A stretch of DNA of 10,923 bases from Curvibacter sp. (GTDB taxonomy: Bacteria > Pseudomonadota > Gammaproteobacteria > Burkholderiales > Burkholderiaceae_C). The stretch lies in the NCBI GenBank assembly GCA_003500955.1, contig DNQP01000074.1, positions 1 through 10,923 of the forward strand, given 5' to 3'. The position numbers were made by a program, and so were the translations under genes. Each line of letters begins with the position of its first letter. Position 1 is the first letter of the stretch. The notes beneath the pieces are model-generated. The model searched no databases and was not told the origin of the DNA. It saw only the letters and a program-made list of their open reading frames with translations. This document shows positions 1-7,851 of this stretch, piece by piece.

Positions 1-271
1 GGTTCTCCACGGCCTGCTGACGTGCCCGCAAGGCCGCGATTTCGGCCTCCAGGGCGGCGATATCCTTGATCTGGGCATCCAGCTTCTGAATTTCCTGCGT
101 CAGGAGATTGTTCAGACCTTCCTGCGAGGAGATCTGTCCCTGCAGCCAGAGGAAGACGACGCCGGCGATCAGACCTCCCGCCAAAGCGGACGCGCCCAGG
201 CTGGCATTGAAGATGTCCTGGCGCTTCTTGCGCGCCGCCTCGCGGTGAGGCAGCAGGTTGATGAGTATCAC
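1..271 (-). CDS. pilN: PilN, type IV pilus assembly protein (5' part only; 3' end outside the window)
   Basis: PilN is the bitopic inner-membrane protein that binds PilM in the cytoplasm and pairs with PilO in the periplasm, forming the alignment complex of the type IV pilus machine. Ninety full codons are visible. The N-terminus reads MILINLLPHREAARKK; the INLLPxRE motif (residues 4-11) is the conserved PilM-binding segment. A hydrophobic stretch at about residues 24-43 is the single membrane helix. It is followed by a Gln/Glu/Leu-rich heptad-like region (about 46-90), as expected for the PilN/PilO coiled coil. The start is GTG at 271-269, whose last two bases are the first two of the pilM stop TGA (GTGA, 4-base overlap), so the two genes are probably translationally coupled. 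The gene runs off the left edge and is not broken. Confidence 0.93.
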   Translation of the reverse strand, partial: MILINLLPHREAARKKRQDIFNASLGASALAGGLIAGVVFLWLQGQISSQEGLNNLLTQEIQKLDAQIKDIAALEAEIAALRARQQAVEN

Positions 272-1347
272 TGCAGGAACCTCCGCATCGCCAGACCACA
301 GGACGTCAGGTAGGACGGGGCTTCACGCGTCATCTTCTTGAGCCGCACGCCGTCACCGATTTCCATGCCGTCGAAAGGATTCATCAGGGTGCAGGGAAAA
401 CTGAGTTGCTGCGTCACGGCCTCGGTCAATCCCTGGAGGGCAGCTGCACCACCCGCCAACATGATGTAGTCCACCTTGTGGTGCGGCGTGCTGGTGAAGA
501 AAAACTGCAGGGCGCGGCCGATTTCCTGGACCATGCTTTCAATAAAGGGCCGCAGAACCGCGCTCTCGTAGTCGTCCGGCAGTTCACCGCTGCGCTTCTT
601 CGACTCCGCTTCCTCCAGGGAGAAACCGTACTGGCGCACAATCAGTTGCGTGAGCTGGGCGCCACCGAAGGCCTGGTCACGCTCGTACAGCACTTCGTCG
701 TCCCGGATGACCTGCATGCTGGTCGTCAGGGCACCGACCTCGAAGAGGGCCACGATGGCGCCCGCACCCTGCTCAGGCAGGTTGGCAATCAATCGCTTGG
801 CCGCCAGACGCGAGGCGTAAGACTCCACATCCACGATCACCGGCTTGAGGCCGGCGGATTCAGCCAAGCCCTGGATATCCTGGACCTTTTCCCGACGCGA
901 CGCCGCGATAAGCACATCGATATCGCCGGCTGAGGTGGCGCTCGGGCCTATCACACAAAAGTCCAGACTCACTTCCTCCAAAGGGAAGGGTATGTATTGA
1001 TTGGCTTCGGCTTCGACCTGCATTTCCAGCTCGGTCTCGCTCATGCCTCCCGGCAGGACAATCTTCTTGGTGATCACCGCAGAAGGCGGCAGGGCCATGG
1101 CGACATTCTTGGTCTTGGTGCCGCTTTTCTTGACCAGACGACGCACCGCCTCGGCAACTTCATCGAACTTCTCGATGTTGCCATCCGTGATCCAGCCGCG
1201 CTCCAGCGGCTCGATCGCGCAGCGATCCAGCACATACTGCCCCGCCTTGTTTTTGCTCAGTTCCACCAGCTTGACGCTGGACGAGCTGACATCCAAACCC
1301 AGCATGGGCTCGGCCTGGCGGCTGAACAAGGATCCTAAGAAGCTCAA
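268..1347 (-). CDS. pilM: PilM, actin-like type IV pilus assembly ATPase-fold protein
   Basis: PilM is a cytoplasmic actin/FtsA-fold protein that sits on the inner-membrane side of the type IV pilus machine and binds the N-terminal peptide of PilN. The 359-residue length is normal. The phosphate-1 loop GLDVSSSSVKLVEL lies at residues 17-30 with Asp19, and the adenosine-site motif AGGAAALQG at about 298-306. The stretch NVAMALPPSAVITKKIVLPGG (about 81-101) is also typical of the family. The start is TTG at 1347-1345: no in-frame ATG lies just upstream, an AGGGGA ribosome-binding site sits at 1358-1353, and the short leader before the phosphate-1 loop matches the family layout. The first internal ATG, Met15, lies only two residues before that loop. 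It is followed by pilN (GTGA overlap) and diverges from mrcA, the conserved pilMNOPQ/mrcA context. Confidence 0.95.
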   Translation of the reverse strand: MSFLGSLFSRQAEPMLGLDVSSSSVKLVELSKNKAGQYVLDRCAIEPLERGWITDGNIEKFDEVAEAVRRLVKKSGTKTKNVAMALPPSAVITKKIVLPGGMSETELEMQVEAEANQYIPFPLEEVSLDFCVIGPSATSAGDIDVLIAASRREKVQDIQGLAESAGLKPVIVDVESYASRLAAKRLIANLPEQGAGAIVALFEVGALTTSMQVIRDDEVLYERDQAFGGAQLTQLIVRQYGFSLEEAESKKRSGELPDDYESAVLRPFIESMVQEIGRALQFFFTSTPHHKVDYIMLAGGAAALQGLTEAVTQQLSFPCTLMNPFDGMEIGDGVRLKKMTREAPSYLTSCGLAMRRFLQ

Positions 1348-1406
1348 GAGCGTCCCCTGATGGAAGAAAACCAGCCCGAGGCCGGCAAACCTATGAATTC
1401 ACTTGA

Positions 1407-1435
1407 ATGCTAGCAGTTAGGTCCTTGTCCTGCAA
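1407..1435 (-). promoter_or_regulatory. Candidate promoter for pilM
   Basis: On the minus strand TTGCAG (1435-1430) is followed after 17 bases by TAGCAT (1412-1407), which is preceded by TGC and so forms an extended -10 (TGnTAGCAT). It would start transcription about 53 bases before the pilM TTG. The -35 matches only 3 of 6 and the -10 4 of 6, so the extended -10 is the main support. Confidence 0.3.
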
Positions 1436-1587
1436 AGGTTTTTTCCCTTCCTTTCACCATATGACGTTGTCAAAAGCAGACGTTTTGTATGCGATTGCAA
1501 CACCGGCAAAAGGCCAGCGGTAGATGCAGAACCGTGGATGGCCGCCGGACCCCGGGTCTCGTGCGGCCTCAGGGCATCGTGAATTTT

Positions 1588-1593
1588 TATAAT
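1588..1593 (+). promoter_or_regulatory. Perfect TATAAT -10 element in front of mrcA
   Basis: TATAAT follows a T-rich stretch and lies 25 bases before the mrcA ATG at 1619. A -35 at 16-18 bases spacing is poor (GGCCTC region, 1564-1571), so the call rests on the -10 alone. It overlaps an upstream in-frame ATG at 1592-1594. If transcription starts near 1600, that ATG cannot be translated from this promoter. Confidence 0.45.
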
Positions 1594-1609
1594 GGCGACG
1601 CGCCCTTAC

Positions 1610-1614
1610 AAGGT
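1610..1614 (+). promoter_or_regulatory. Ribosome-binding site deciding the mrcA start
   Basis: AAGGT, five bases before ATG 1619, is the only Shine-Dalgarno-like sequence close to the candidate starts 1592, 1619 and 1670. The sequence before 1592 is AT-rich with no purine-rich motif. Confidence 0.45.
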
Positions 1615-1618
1615 ATTT

Positions 1619-4117
1619 ATGCCGTCTGATTCCCCCTCTGATTCCGATCACCCCTCGGCTGCTGCCGGCATGAAGACCTCGCGCTGGAACCGGCTGCACC
1701 CGGCCCTGCGGCTCACCGTCCTGCTGGCCGCCGCAGGCCTGGCCGCGGTGCTATCTTTGTTGATGGCCGTCGGCATTGCGATGGCCCTGGCCTACCCCAA
1801 TCTCCCGGACGTCTCCGACCTGTCGGAGTACCGCCCCAAGCTGCCCTTGCGGGTTTTTTCGGCCGAGGGCGACCTGATCGGCGAGTTCGGGGAAGAGCGG
1901 CGCAACTTCACGCCCATCAAGGACATCCCCCGGGTGCTGACCGATGCCGTGCTCGCCATCGAGGATGCGCGTTTCTACCAGCATGGCGGCGTGGATTACG
2001 TCGGGGTGATCCGAGCCGGGCTCGCCAACGTCGGCAAGGCCAAGAGCCAGGGGGCCTCGACCATCACCATGCAGGTCGCCCGCAATGTCTACCTGTCATC
2101 GGAAAAGACCTTCACGCGCAAGATCTACGAAATTCTGCTGACCTTCAAGCTGGAGCATCTGCTGACCAAGGACCAGATCCTCGAGATCTACATGAACCAG
2201 ATCTTTCTGGGCAACCGGGCCTTCGGCTTCGCCGCTGCCGCGGAAACGTATTTCGGCAAGTCGATCAAGGACGTCACCATCGCGGAAGCCGCCATGCTCG
2301 CCGGCCTCCCCAAAGCCCCCTCTGCGTTCAACCCCATCAACAATCCCAAGCGCGCGCGCAGCCGCCAGCTCTACATCATCGACCGCATGCTGGACAACGG
2401 CTTCATCACGGCCGAAGAGGCGGAAACCGCCAAGCAGCAGACGCTGAAGATCAAGACGAGCGGCAACGCGACAGTGGCCGGCAGCCCCTCGCGCAGTCAC
2501 GCCGAGTTCGTGGCCGAAATGGTCCGCCAGCTGATCTTTGCCCAGTACGGCGAGGAGACTTACACCCGCGGCCTCAACGTCACCACCACGATACGCTCCG
2601 GCGATCAGGAGGTGGCCTACCAGGCTCTGCGCCAGGGCATCATGGATTACGAACGCCGGCAGGCCTACCGCGGACCGGAAAAGTTCGTGACCCTTCCGAC
2701 CAAGGCCGAGGAGCTGGACGACGCTATCGATGACGCCCTGGACGAGCACCCCGACAACGGCGACCTGCTCAGCGCGCTGGTGCTGGATGCCGGCCCGCGC
2801 AAGGTCGTGGCCGTGCGCAAAGGCGGAGAGACGCTGGAGATCACCGGCGACGGCTTGCGCTATGCCCAGGCCGCCTTGCAGCCGCGCGCTGCGCCCAAGC
2901 TCAAGATCCGCCGCGGCGCCATCATCCGCGTGATGCAGACACCCAAGAACGGCTGGGAGATCCTGCAGCTGCCCGAGGTCGAGGGCGCTTTCGTGGCGCT
3001 CGACCCGCGCAATGGCGCCATCAAGGCCCTGGTCGGTGGCTTCGATTTCGACAAGAACAAGTTCAACCACGTGACCCAGGCCTGGCGCCAGCCCGGATCG
3101 AGCTTCAAGCCCTTCATCTATTCCGCCGCGCTGGAAAAAGGCTTCACGCCCGCCACCGTGGTTAACGACGCGCCCCTGTTCTTCGAACCCGAACTGACGG
3201 GCGGCCAACCCTGGGAACCGAAGAACTACGACGGCGCCTTCGAGGGCCCCATGCCCCTGCGCCGCGGCATGGCCAAATCCAAGAACATGATCTCGATCCG
3301 CGTGCTCGATGCCATCGGCCCCCGCTACGCGCAGGAGTGGGTCAGCCAGTTCGGCTTCGACGCCGCCAAGCACCCCCCTTACCTGACGATGGCGCTGGGC
3401 GCCGGCTCGGTCACGCCGATGCAGATGGCCGTTGGCTACTCGGCCTTCGCGAATGGCGGCTACCGCGTCAATCCCTGGCTGATCAGCAAGATCACCGAAC
3501 AGAAGGGCAAGGTTCTGGCGCAAGCCAAACCTGTGGCACCGGACGAATCCATGCGCGCCATCGATGCCCGCAACGCCTTCGTGATCTCCAGCCTGTTGCA
3601 GGAAGTCATGCGCACGGGGACCGGATCGCGCGCCATGGTGGCCCTGAAACGCCCCGACATCTACGGCAAGACCGGCACCACCAACGATTCCATGGACGCC
3701 TGGTTTGCCGGTTACCACCCTAGCGTCGCCGCCGTGACCTGGATCGGCTACGACACGCCGCGCAAGCTGGGCGACCGTGAAACGGGCGGTGGCCTGAGCT
3801 TGCCGGTCTGGATCAGCTATATGCAGCATGCCTTGCGCGACGTGCCCACGCTGGAGCTCGCGCCACCCGAAGGCGTGGTCCAGGCGGGTATCGACTGGAT
3901 GTATGCCGAGCACGCCAAAGATGGGGGGGTGCTGTCCCTGGGCCTGGACGACATGCCCGCCGTCATGCCCCCGCCCGGCGGGCTGCTGCCGCTGCCCCAG
4001 GCGCCGGTGGCGCCGCCCGGCGCCGTCCCGCCGACCGCCCCGTCGGCCCCGGCCGCGGCGACGAGTCCGCCGCCCGGCGAGGAAAGGCTGCGTATCCTCG
4101 ACCTGTTCAGGAACTGA
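1619..4117 (+). CDS. mrcA: Penicillin-binding protein 1A, bifunctional glycosyltransferase/transpeptidase
   Basis: This class A penicillin-binding protein polymerises lipid II into glycan strands and cross-links them in the periplasm while anchored in the inner membrane. Numbering is for the 832-residue form starting at 1619. A charged cytoplasmic tail is followed by one membrane helix (about 32-58). The GT51 domain comes next, with catalytic Glu115 in AIEDARFYQHGG and the QGASTITMQVARN motif. An OB-like insert typical of PBP1a follows, then the transpeptidase domain with nucleophile Ser494 (SSFK 494-497), SKN at 554-556 and KTGT at 684-687. The last 50 or so residues are a Pro/Ala-rich, low-complexity tail. 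All active-site motifs are intact. An in-frame ATG at 1592 would add nine residues but overlaps the -10 TATAAT, and AAGGT favours 1619; ATG 1670 is a third option. It diverges from pilM and converges with cyaY. Confidence 0.95.
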   Translation: MPSDSPSDSDHPSAAAGMKTSRWNRLHPALRLTVLLAAAGLAAVLSLLMAVGIAMALAYPNLPDVSDLSEYRPKLPLRVFSAEGDLIGEFGEERRNFTPIKDIPRVLTDAVLAIEDARFYQHGGVDYVGVIRAGLANVGKAKSQGASTITMQVARNVYLSSEKTFTRKIYEILLTFKLEHLLTKDQILEIYMNQIFLGNRAFGFAAAAETYFGKSIKDVTIAEAAMLAGLPKAPSAFNPINNPKRARSRQLYIIDRMLDNGFITAEEAETAKQQTLKIKTSGNATVAGSPSRSHAEFVAEMVRQLIFAQYGEETYTRGLNVTTTIRSGDQEVAYQALRQGIMDYERRQAYRGPEKFVTLPTKAEELDDAIDDALDEHPDNGDLLSALVLDAGPRKVVAVRKGGETLEITGDGLRYAQAALQPRAAPKLKIRRGAIIRVMQTPKNGWEILQLPEVEGAFVALDPRNGAIKALVGGFDFDKNKFNHVTQAWRQPGSSFKPFIYSAALEKGFTPATVVNDAPLFFEPELTGGQPWEPKNYDGAFEGPMPLRRGMAKSKNMISIRVLDAIGPRYAQEWVSQFGFDAAKHPPYLTMALGAGSVTPMQMAVGYSAFANGGYRVNPWLISKITEQKGKVLAQAKPVAPDESMRAIDARNAFVISSLLQEVMRTGTGSRAMVALKRPDIYGKTGTTNDSMDAWFAGYHPSVAAVTWIGYDTPRKLGDRETGGGLSLPVWISYMQHALRDVPTLELAPPEGVVQAGIDWMYAEHAKDGGVLSLGLDDMPAVMPPPGGLLPLPQAPVAPPGAVPPTAPSAPAAATSPPPGEERLRILDLFRN

Positions 4118-4447
4118 TCAGGCGCGAAACACCAGGGCAACCCCGGCCTGTTCGCTCGCGTCGCGCGACAGGCCAGCGAAGAACTCGCCCTGGCCCTTGG
4201 TGTCCATCCAGCGCTGGCCGTCGAACTTGTAGTGGTAGCCGCCGGAACGCGCCGCCAGCCAGATCTCATGCAGCGGCTTCTGCAGGTTCACCACGATCTG
4301 GCTGCGATCACGAAAGACCAGAGTCACCATGCCACCGACGCGCTGGTTGTCGATGTCCGCATCGCTTTCCTCGTTGATGCGGTCGCAGCTGGACTCGATG
4401 GCGCGCAGCACGCGCTCCGCGCGGTCCATGAACTCGGTGTCGGTCAT
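4118..4447 (-). CDS. cyaY: CyaY, bacterial frataxin
   Basis: CyaY is a small cytosolic iron-binding protein that interacts with the IscS/IscU machinery and modulates iron-sulfur cluster assembly. At 109 residues it has normal family length. The first helix carries the acidic iron-binding ridge (Asp8, Glu11, Glu18, Asp22, Glu26, Glu27, Asp29, Asp31, Asp33). It is followed by the beta-sheet strands VTLVF and QIVVN and the conserved [20 protein letters not shown] region with Trp62. The stop codon directly abuts the mrcA stop on the other strand with no gap, and no terminator is visible between them. The start ATG lies only 12 bases from the divergent lipoprotein start. A possible -10, TAGAAT on the minus strand at 4483-4478, lies inside the lipoprotein gene and lacks a good -35. 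The cyaY / lptM-like / lysA neighbourhood is conserved in many Proteobacteria. Confidence 0.94.
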   Translation of the reverse strand: MTDTEFMDRAERVLRAIESSCDRINEESDADIDNQRVGGMVTLVFRDRSQIVVNLQKPLHEIWLAARSGGYHYKFDGQRWMDTKGQGEFFAGLSRDASEQAGVALVFRA

Positions 4448-4453
4448 TACAAT
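4448..4453 (+). promoter_or_regulatory. Candidate -10 (TACAAT) for the lptM-lysA transcript
   Basis: TACAAT matches the -10 consensus at 5 of 6 positions. The first base of the ATG at 4460 is seven bases after its last T, where transcription would normally start. No good -35 is seen 16-18 bases upstream (TCCATG region), so the site is tentative. Confidence 0.35.
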
Positions 4454-4459
4454 TCCGTG

Positions 4460-4708
4460 ATGTTGCGAACCAGCCGGATTCTAGTCAGTGCCCTCAACCA
4501 TGGCGTTTGCACAGGCATTGCGCTCCTGATGTTGTGGGCCCTCGCGGGCTGCGGCCAGACCGGCGCGCTGTACCTGCCCACCGAGCCGGCCGCCGCCAAG
4601 CGGGCCACCCTGCCTGAGTCACTCTGGCCCGTCATGCCGAAGAAAAAGGAAAGCGCCGATGCAGGCGCCGGCACACCCGCCCCTCCCACCGAAGCCGCCA
4701 AGCCATGA
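4460..4708 (+). CDS. lptM: Small outer-membrane lipoprotein, LptM/YifL type
   Basis: The 82-residue product starts [15 protein letters not shown] and has a lipoprotein signal peptide: a basic n-region, a hydrophobic core (about 16-27) and the lipobox LAGC with the lipidated Cys31. After the cysteine, [12 protein letters not shown] is the short conserved motif of the LptM (YifL) family. In E. coli this family helps the LPS translocon LptDE mature at the outer membrane; that role is transferred from the family, not shown here. The remainder is an Ala/Pro/Lys-rich, probably disordered tail. The ATG at 4460 is chosen because the next ATG (4529) would leave only seven residues before the cysteine; GTG 4457 and TTG 4463 cannot be excluded. 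No clear ribosome-binding site is seen. It overlaps lysA by 4 bases (ATGA) and is divergent from cyaY, as in other Proteobacteria. Confidence 0.85.
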   Translation: MLRTSRILVSALNHGVCTGIALLMLWALAGCGQTGALYLPTEPAAAKRATLPESLWPVMPKKKESADAGAGTPAPPTEAAKP

Positions 4709-5979
4709 CCACCCAGAACCTGCCGGGTCGCCCCCACATCGCCTACCGCGGCGACGCGCTCTACATCGAGAACCTGCCCCTGGCCGAGCTGGCCCGGGCC
4801 TACGGCACGCCGCTCTTCGTCTACTCCAAGGCCGCCATGCTGGGCGCCCTGGGCGCCTACCAGCGCGGCTTCGCCGGCCGTCAGGCACAGATCTGCTACG
4901 CGATGAAGGCGAATTCCTCGCTGGCCATCCTGCAGCTGTTTGCGCGCGCCGGCTGCGGCTTCGACATCGTCTCGGGCGGCGAACTCGCACGCGTGCTGGC
5001 CGCCGGTGGTGACCCGCGCAAGATCATCTTCTCCGGCGTGGGCAAGACCCGCGCCGAAATGCGCCAAGCCCTGGAAACCGGCATCGGCTGCTTCAACGTC
5101 GAAAGCGAGGCTGAGCTCGACGTGCTGGACGAGGTCGCCCGCTCGCTCGGCAAGCGCGCGCCGGTCAGCATCCGCGTCAACCCCAATGTCGACGCCAAGA
5201 CCCATCCCTACATCTCCACCGGCCTCAAGGGCAACAAGTTCGGCATCGCCCACGAGCGTACGCTGGCCACCTACCAACGCGCGGCCTCCCTGTCCGGCCT
5301 GCAGGTTGTGGGCATCGACTGCCACATCGGCTCGCAGATCACCCAGGAAAGCCCCTACCTCGACGCCATGGACCGCGTGCTCGACCTCGTTGATGCCATC
5401 GAGGCCGCCGGCATCCATCTGCACCACATCGACTTCGGCGGCGGTCTGGGCATCGACTACAACGGCGACACGCCACCGGCCGCCGACGCGCTCTGGGCCC
5501 GCCTGCTCGCCAAGCTCGACGCGCGCGGCTATGGCCAGCGCCAGCTCATGATCGAGCCCGGCCGCTCCCTCGTGGGCAATGCCGGCGTCTGCCTCACCGA
5601 GGTGCTCTACCTCAAGCCGGGTGAGCAGAAGAATTTCTGCATCGTCGACGCCGCCATGAACGACCTGCCCCGCCCCGCGATGTACGAGGCCTACCACCAG
5701 ATCGTGCCGCTGACGCCGCGTGCGGGCAGCACCCCTGTCTGGGATCTGGTGGGCCCGATCTGCGAAAGCGGCGACTGGCTGGGGCGTGACCGTGCGCTCA
5801 ATGTGCAGCCGGGGGACGTGCTGGCCGTGCTGTCCACTGGCGCCTACTGCATGAGCATGGCCAGCAACTACAACACCCGCGGCCGTGCGGCCGAGGTGCT
5901 GGTGGATGGCGACCAGGCCCATCTGATCCGTCGCCGCGAGAGCGCCGCCGACACCTTCCAGCACGAATCGCTGCTCTGA
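4705..5979 (+). CDS. lysA: Diaminopimelate decarboxylase
   Basis: LysA removes CO2 from meso-diaminopimelate to give L-lysine, the last step of the DAP pathway (EC 4.1.1.20), using pyridoxal phosphate in the cytosol. The 424-residue protein has the fold-type III layout. Lys68 in CYAMKANSS forms the Schiff base, and His207 in DCHIGSQI lies by the cofactor ring. The phosphate-binding loop is GGGLGIDY (about 245-252). EPGRSLVG (284-291) follows, then CESGD with the catalytic Cys353 from the partner subunit, and Tyr381 in STGAYCMSMASNYN. Every key residue is present. The start ATG overlaps the lptM stop (ATGA), implying translational coupling. In Pseudomonas-type neighbourhoods dapF follows; here an unrelated ABC transporter follows after 117 bases. 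A T6 run at 5988-5993 lies just after the stop but has no convincing stem before it. Confidence 0.96.
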   Translation: MTTQNLPGRPHIAYRGDALYIENLPLAELARAYGTPLFVYSKAAMLGALGAYQRGFAGRQAQICYAMKANSSLAILQLFARAGCGFDIVSGGELARVLAAGGDPRKIIFSGVGKTRAEMRQALETGIGCFNVESEAELDVLDEVARSLGKRAPVSIRVNPNVDAKTHPYISTGLKGNKFGIAHERTLATYQRAASLSGLQVVGIDCHIGSQITQESPYLDAMDRVLDLVDAIEAAGIHLHHIDFGGGLGIDYNGDTPPAADALWARLLAKLDARGYGQRQLMIEPGRSLVGNAGVCLTEVLYLKPGEQKNFCIVDAAMNDLPRPAMYEAYHQIVPLTPRAGSTPVWDLVGPICESGDWLGRDRALNVQPGDVLAVLSTGAYCMSMASNYNTRGRAAEVLVDGDQAHLIRRRESAADTFQHESLL

Positions 5980-6096
5980 GCGCGCGGTTTTTTGTGTCAT
6001 CCCCCCGAGATCAGCAGACCGCGATGTCCCTGTACGCGCCCACGCCAGGCACAGCGCGATCCCCCGGTTCGCGAGCTTGAACCCGCTCCCAGCTCC

Positions 6097-7851
6097 ATGC
6101 GCGCATCGCCCAAGTCGCTGTCCGGCCTCCTGCCGTTCCTGAGGCCTTACCGATGGCATCTGCTCGTCGCCGTGCTTTTCCTGCTGCTGGCGGCGGCGGC
6201 CACCCTGGCCTTCCCCTCGGCGCTGCGCAGGCTGATGGACCAGGGCTTTGCGACGGAGGCCACACAGGCGCAGCTGGCACTGAACTTCCTGCAACTCTTC
6301 GGCCTCTCGGTGGCCCTGGCGGTGTTTTCGGCAGGCCGCTATTTCACGGTCAGCTGGCTCGGTGAGCGCATCACGGCGGACCTGCGCAACGCTGTCTACG
6401 GCCACGTCCTGCAACAGAGCCCCGCCTTTTTTGAAGCGACACAGCCGGGCGAAGTCCTGTCACGCCTGAGCAGCGACACCACCCTGGTGCAGACCGTGCT
6501 GAGTTCCTCGTTCTCCATGGGCTTGCGCAATCTGCTGATGGGTGCCGGCGCCCTGGCGATGCTGGTGTGGACCAATCCCTGGCTGATGCTGCAGGTGGTC
6601 GCCGTGCTGGTCGCCGTCATCCTGCCCAGCGTCACCCTCGGGCGGCGGGTGCGGCGTCTCTCGCGCGCCAGCCAGGATCGGGTAGCCGACTCGAGCGCGA
6701 TGGCCAGCGAAGTGCTCCATGCCATCCCCGTGGTGCAGAGCCACACGGCCGAGCAGCGCGAAACCGATCGTTTCGTCGAGGCGTCCCGACGCTCCCTGCG
6801 CACGGCGCTGGGACGCATCCGGGCCCGTTCGGCGCTGGTCGGCTTCGTCATCATCGCCTCCAGCGCCGTCCTGCTCTGGGGCCTGTACCGGGGCACCCTG
6901 GCCGTGCAGGCCGGCACCAGCAGCGCCGGTCAGCTTGGCGAAACGGTGCTCTACGTCGTGCTGCTGGCCAGCGCCTTTGCCGTGCTCGGTGAGGTCTATG
7001 GCGATCTGGCGCGGGCTGCGGGCGCCACCGAGCGCCTGGTGGAGCTGTTGAACACGGCGTCCAGTCTCAAAACCGTGGCCCAGCCCCTGCACGTGGCAAG
7101 ACCCGCAGGCGGGTCTTCGGTGCGCCTGGAGCAGTTGCGCTTCCACTACCCATCCCGGCCCGACACCTGGGCGGTCGACGGACTGAGCGGCGTTGTCCAC
7201 CCGGGGCAGACCGTGGCCCTGGTCGGTCCCAGCGGGGCCGGCAAGACCACCCTGTTCGAGCTGCTGATGCGCTTCTACGATCCGCAGTCCGGCAGGATCC
7301 TGCTCGACGGCGCGCCGGTCGACCAGATGTCGCTGCACGGGTTGCGCCAGCGCATTGCCATCGTGCCGCAGGAGCCCGTGATCTTCTCCGGCACGGTCGG
7401 CGACAACATCCGCTACAGCCGCCCCGAGGCCCATGCAGAAGAGGTGCAGGCCGCCGCCCGCGCGGCCTGCGCGGATGGCTTCATCGCCGAGCTTCCCGAC
7501 GGCTACGACACCGACCTGGGGGAGCGCGGCGTGCGCCTGTCCGGCGGGCAACGGCAGCGCATCGCGATTGCGCGCGCCATCCTGCAGAACGCACCGTTGC
7601 TGCTGCTGGACGAAGCCACCAGCGCGCTCGATGCACAGAGTGAGAGCCTGGTGCAGGCAGCGCTCGGCCAAGCCATGCAGGGCCGAACCACGCTGGTGAT
7701 CGCCCACCGACTCGCCACCGTGCAGCGGGCCGATGTGATCTGGGTGATCGATCGCGGCCGGCTGGTGGAACAGGGTACGCACGCCGAGCTGTTGGCCCAA
7801 GGCGGGCTGTACGCCAGCCTGGCTGCCCTGCAATTCAACAGCTCACCCTGA
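6097..7851 (+). CDS. ABC exporter half-transporter (membrane domain fused to ATPase), MsbA-related
   Basis: This is a type IV-fold (MsbA-like) ABC exporter with both domains in one 584-residue chain, expected to work as a homodimer in the inner membrane. The N-terminal part (about 1-330) has six hydrophobic helices. The ATPase part carries Walker A GPSGAGKT (377-384), the Q-loop Gln425, the signature LSGGQ (481-485), Walker B LLLLDE (501-506) with catalytic Glu506, and the H-loop His537. All are intact, so it should be active. Its style matches the proteobacterial 'MsbA-related' subfamily rather than the lipid A flippase itself, and the substrate is unknown. ATG 6097 is chosen because MRASPKSLSGLLPFLRPYRW begins like family members; a TTG-started extension to 5992 would add 35 low-complexity residues. 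No good ribosome-binding site is seen. A GGTTC-N8-GAACC inverted repeat lies at 6066-6083, and the 117-base gap to lysA shows no clear promoter. Confidence 0.9.
   Translation: MRASPKSLSGLLPFLRPYRWHLLVAVLFLLLAAAATLAFPSALRRLMDQGFATEATQAQLALNFLQLFGLSVALAVFSAGRYFTVSWLGERITADLRNAVYGHVLQQSPAFFEATQPGEVLSRLSSDTTLVQTVLSSSFSMGLRNLLMGAGALAMLVWTNPWLMLQVVAVLVAVILPSVTLGRRVRRLSRASQDRVADSSAMASEVLHAIPVVQSHTAEQRETDRFVEASRRSLRTALGRIRARSALVGFVIIASSAVLLWGLYRGTLAVQAGTSSAGQLGETVLYVVLLASAFAVLGEVYGDLARAAGATERLVELLNTASSLKTVAQPLHVARPAGGSSVRLEQLRFHYPSRPDTWAVDGLSGVVHPGQTVALVGPSGAGKTTLFELLMRFYDPQSGRILLDGAPVDQMSLHGLRQRIAIVPQEPVIFSGTVGDNIRYSRPEAHAEEVQAAARAACADGFIAELPDGYDTDLGERGVRLSGGQRQRIAIARAILQNAPLLLLDEATSALDAQSESLVQAALGQAMQGRTTLVIAHRLATVQRADVIWVIDRGRLVEQGTHAELLAQGGLYASLAALQFNSSP

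Noticed and set aside
1468..1473. TTGACA on the minus strand as the pilM -35
   Set aside because: No -10-like hexamer is found 16-18 bases downstream (GAAGGG region).
2096..3913. Long open frame (605 codons) on the minus strand across mrcA
   Set aside because: It is antisense to an intact, motif-complete PBP1a gene in GC-rich DNA, where stop codons are rare; the His/Gly/Ala/Arg-rich product resembles no family I know.
5980..5993. GC-rich stretch plus T6 after lysA as an intrinsic terminator
   Set aside because: No compact stem of adequate length precedes the T-run; the only pairing partner lies tens of bases upstream.
6066..6083. GGTTC-N8-GAACC inverted repeat before the ABC transporter gene as an operator
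   Set aside because: Five-base arms in GC-rich DNA occur by chance and no associated promoter is visible.
5992..6096. N-terminal extension of the ABC transporter from a TTG at 5992
   Set aside because: The extra 35 residues are Pro/Arg-rich with no family resemblance, and the family-like start follows at ATG 6097.
4447..6414. 655-codon minus-strand frame across lptM, lysA and the ABC gene start
   Set aside because: It runs antisense through several well-supported genes and its composition is that of a reverse-strand shadow.
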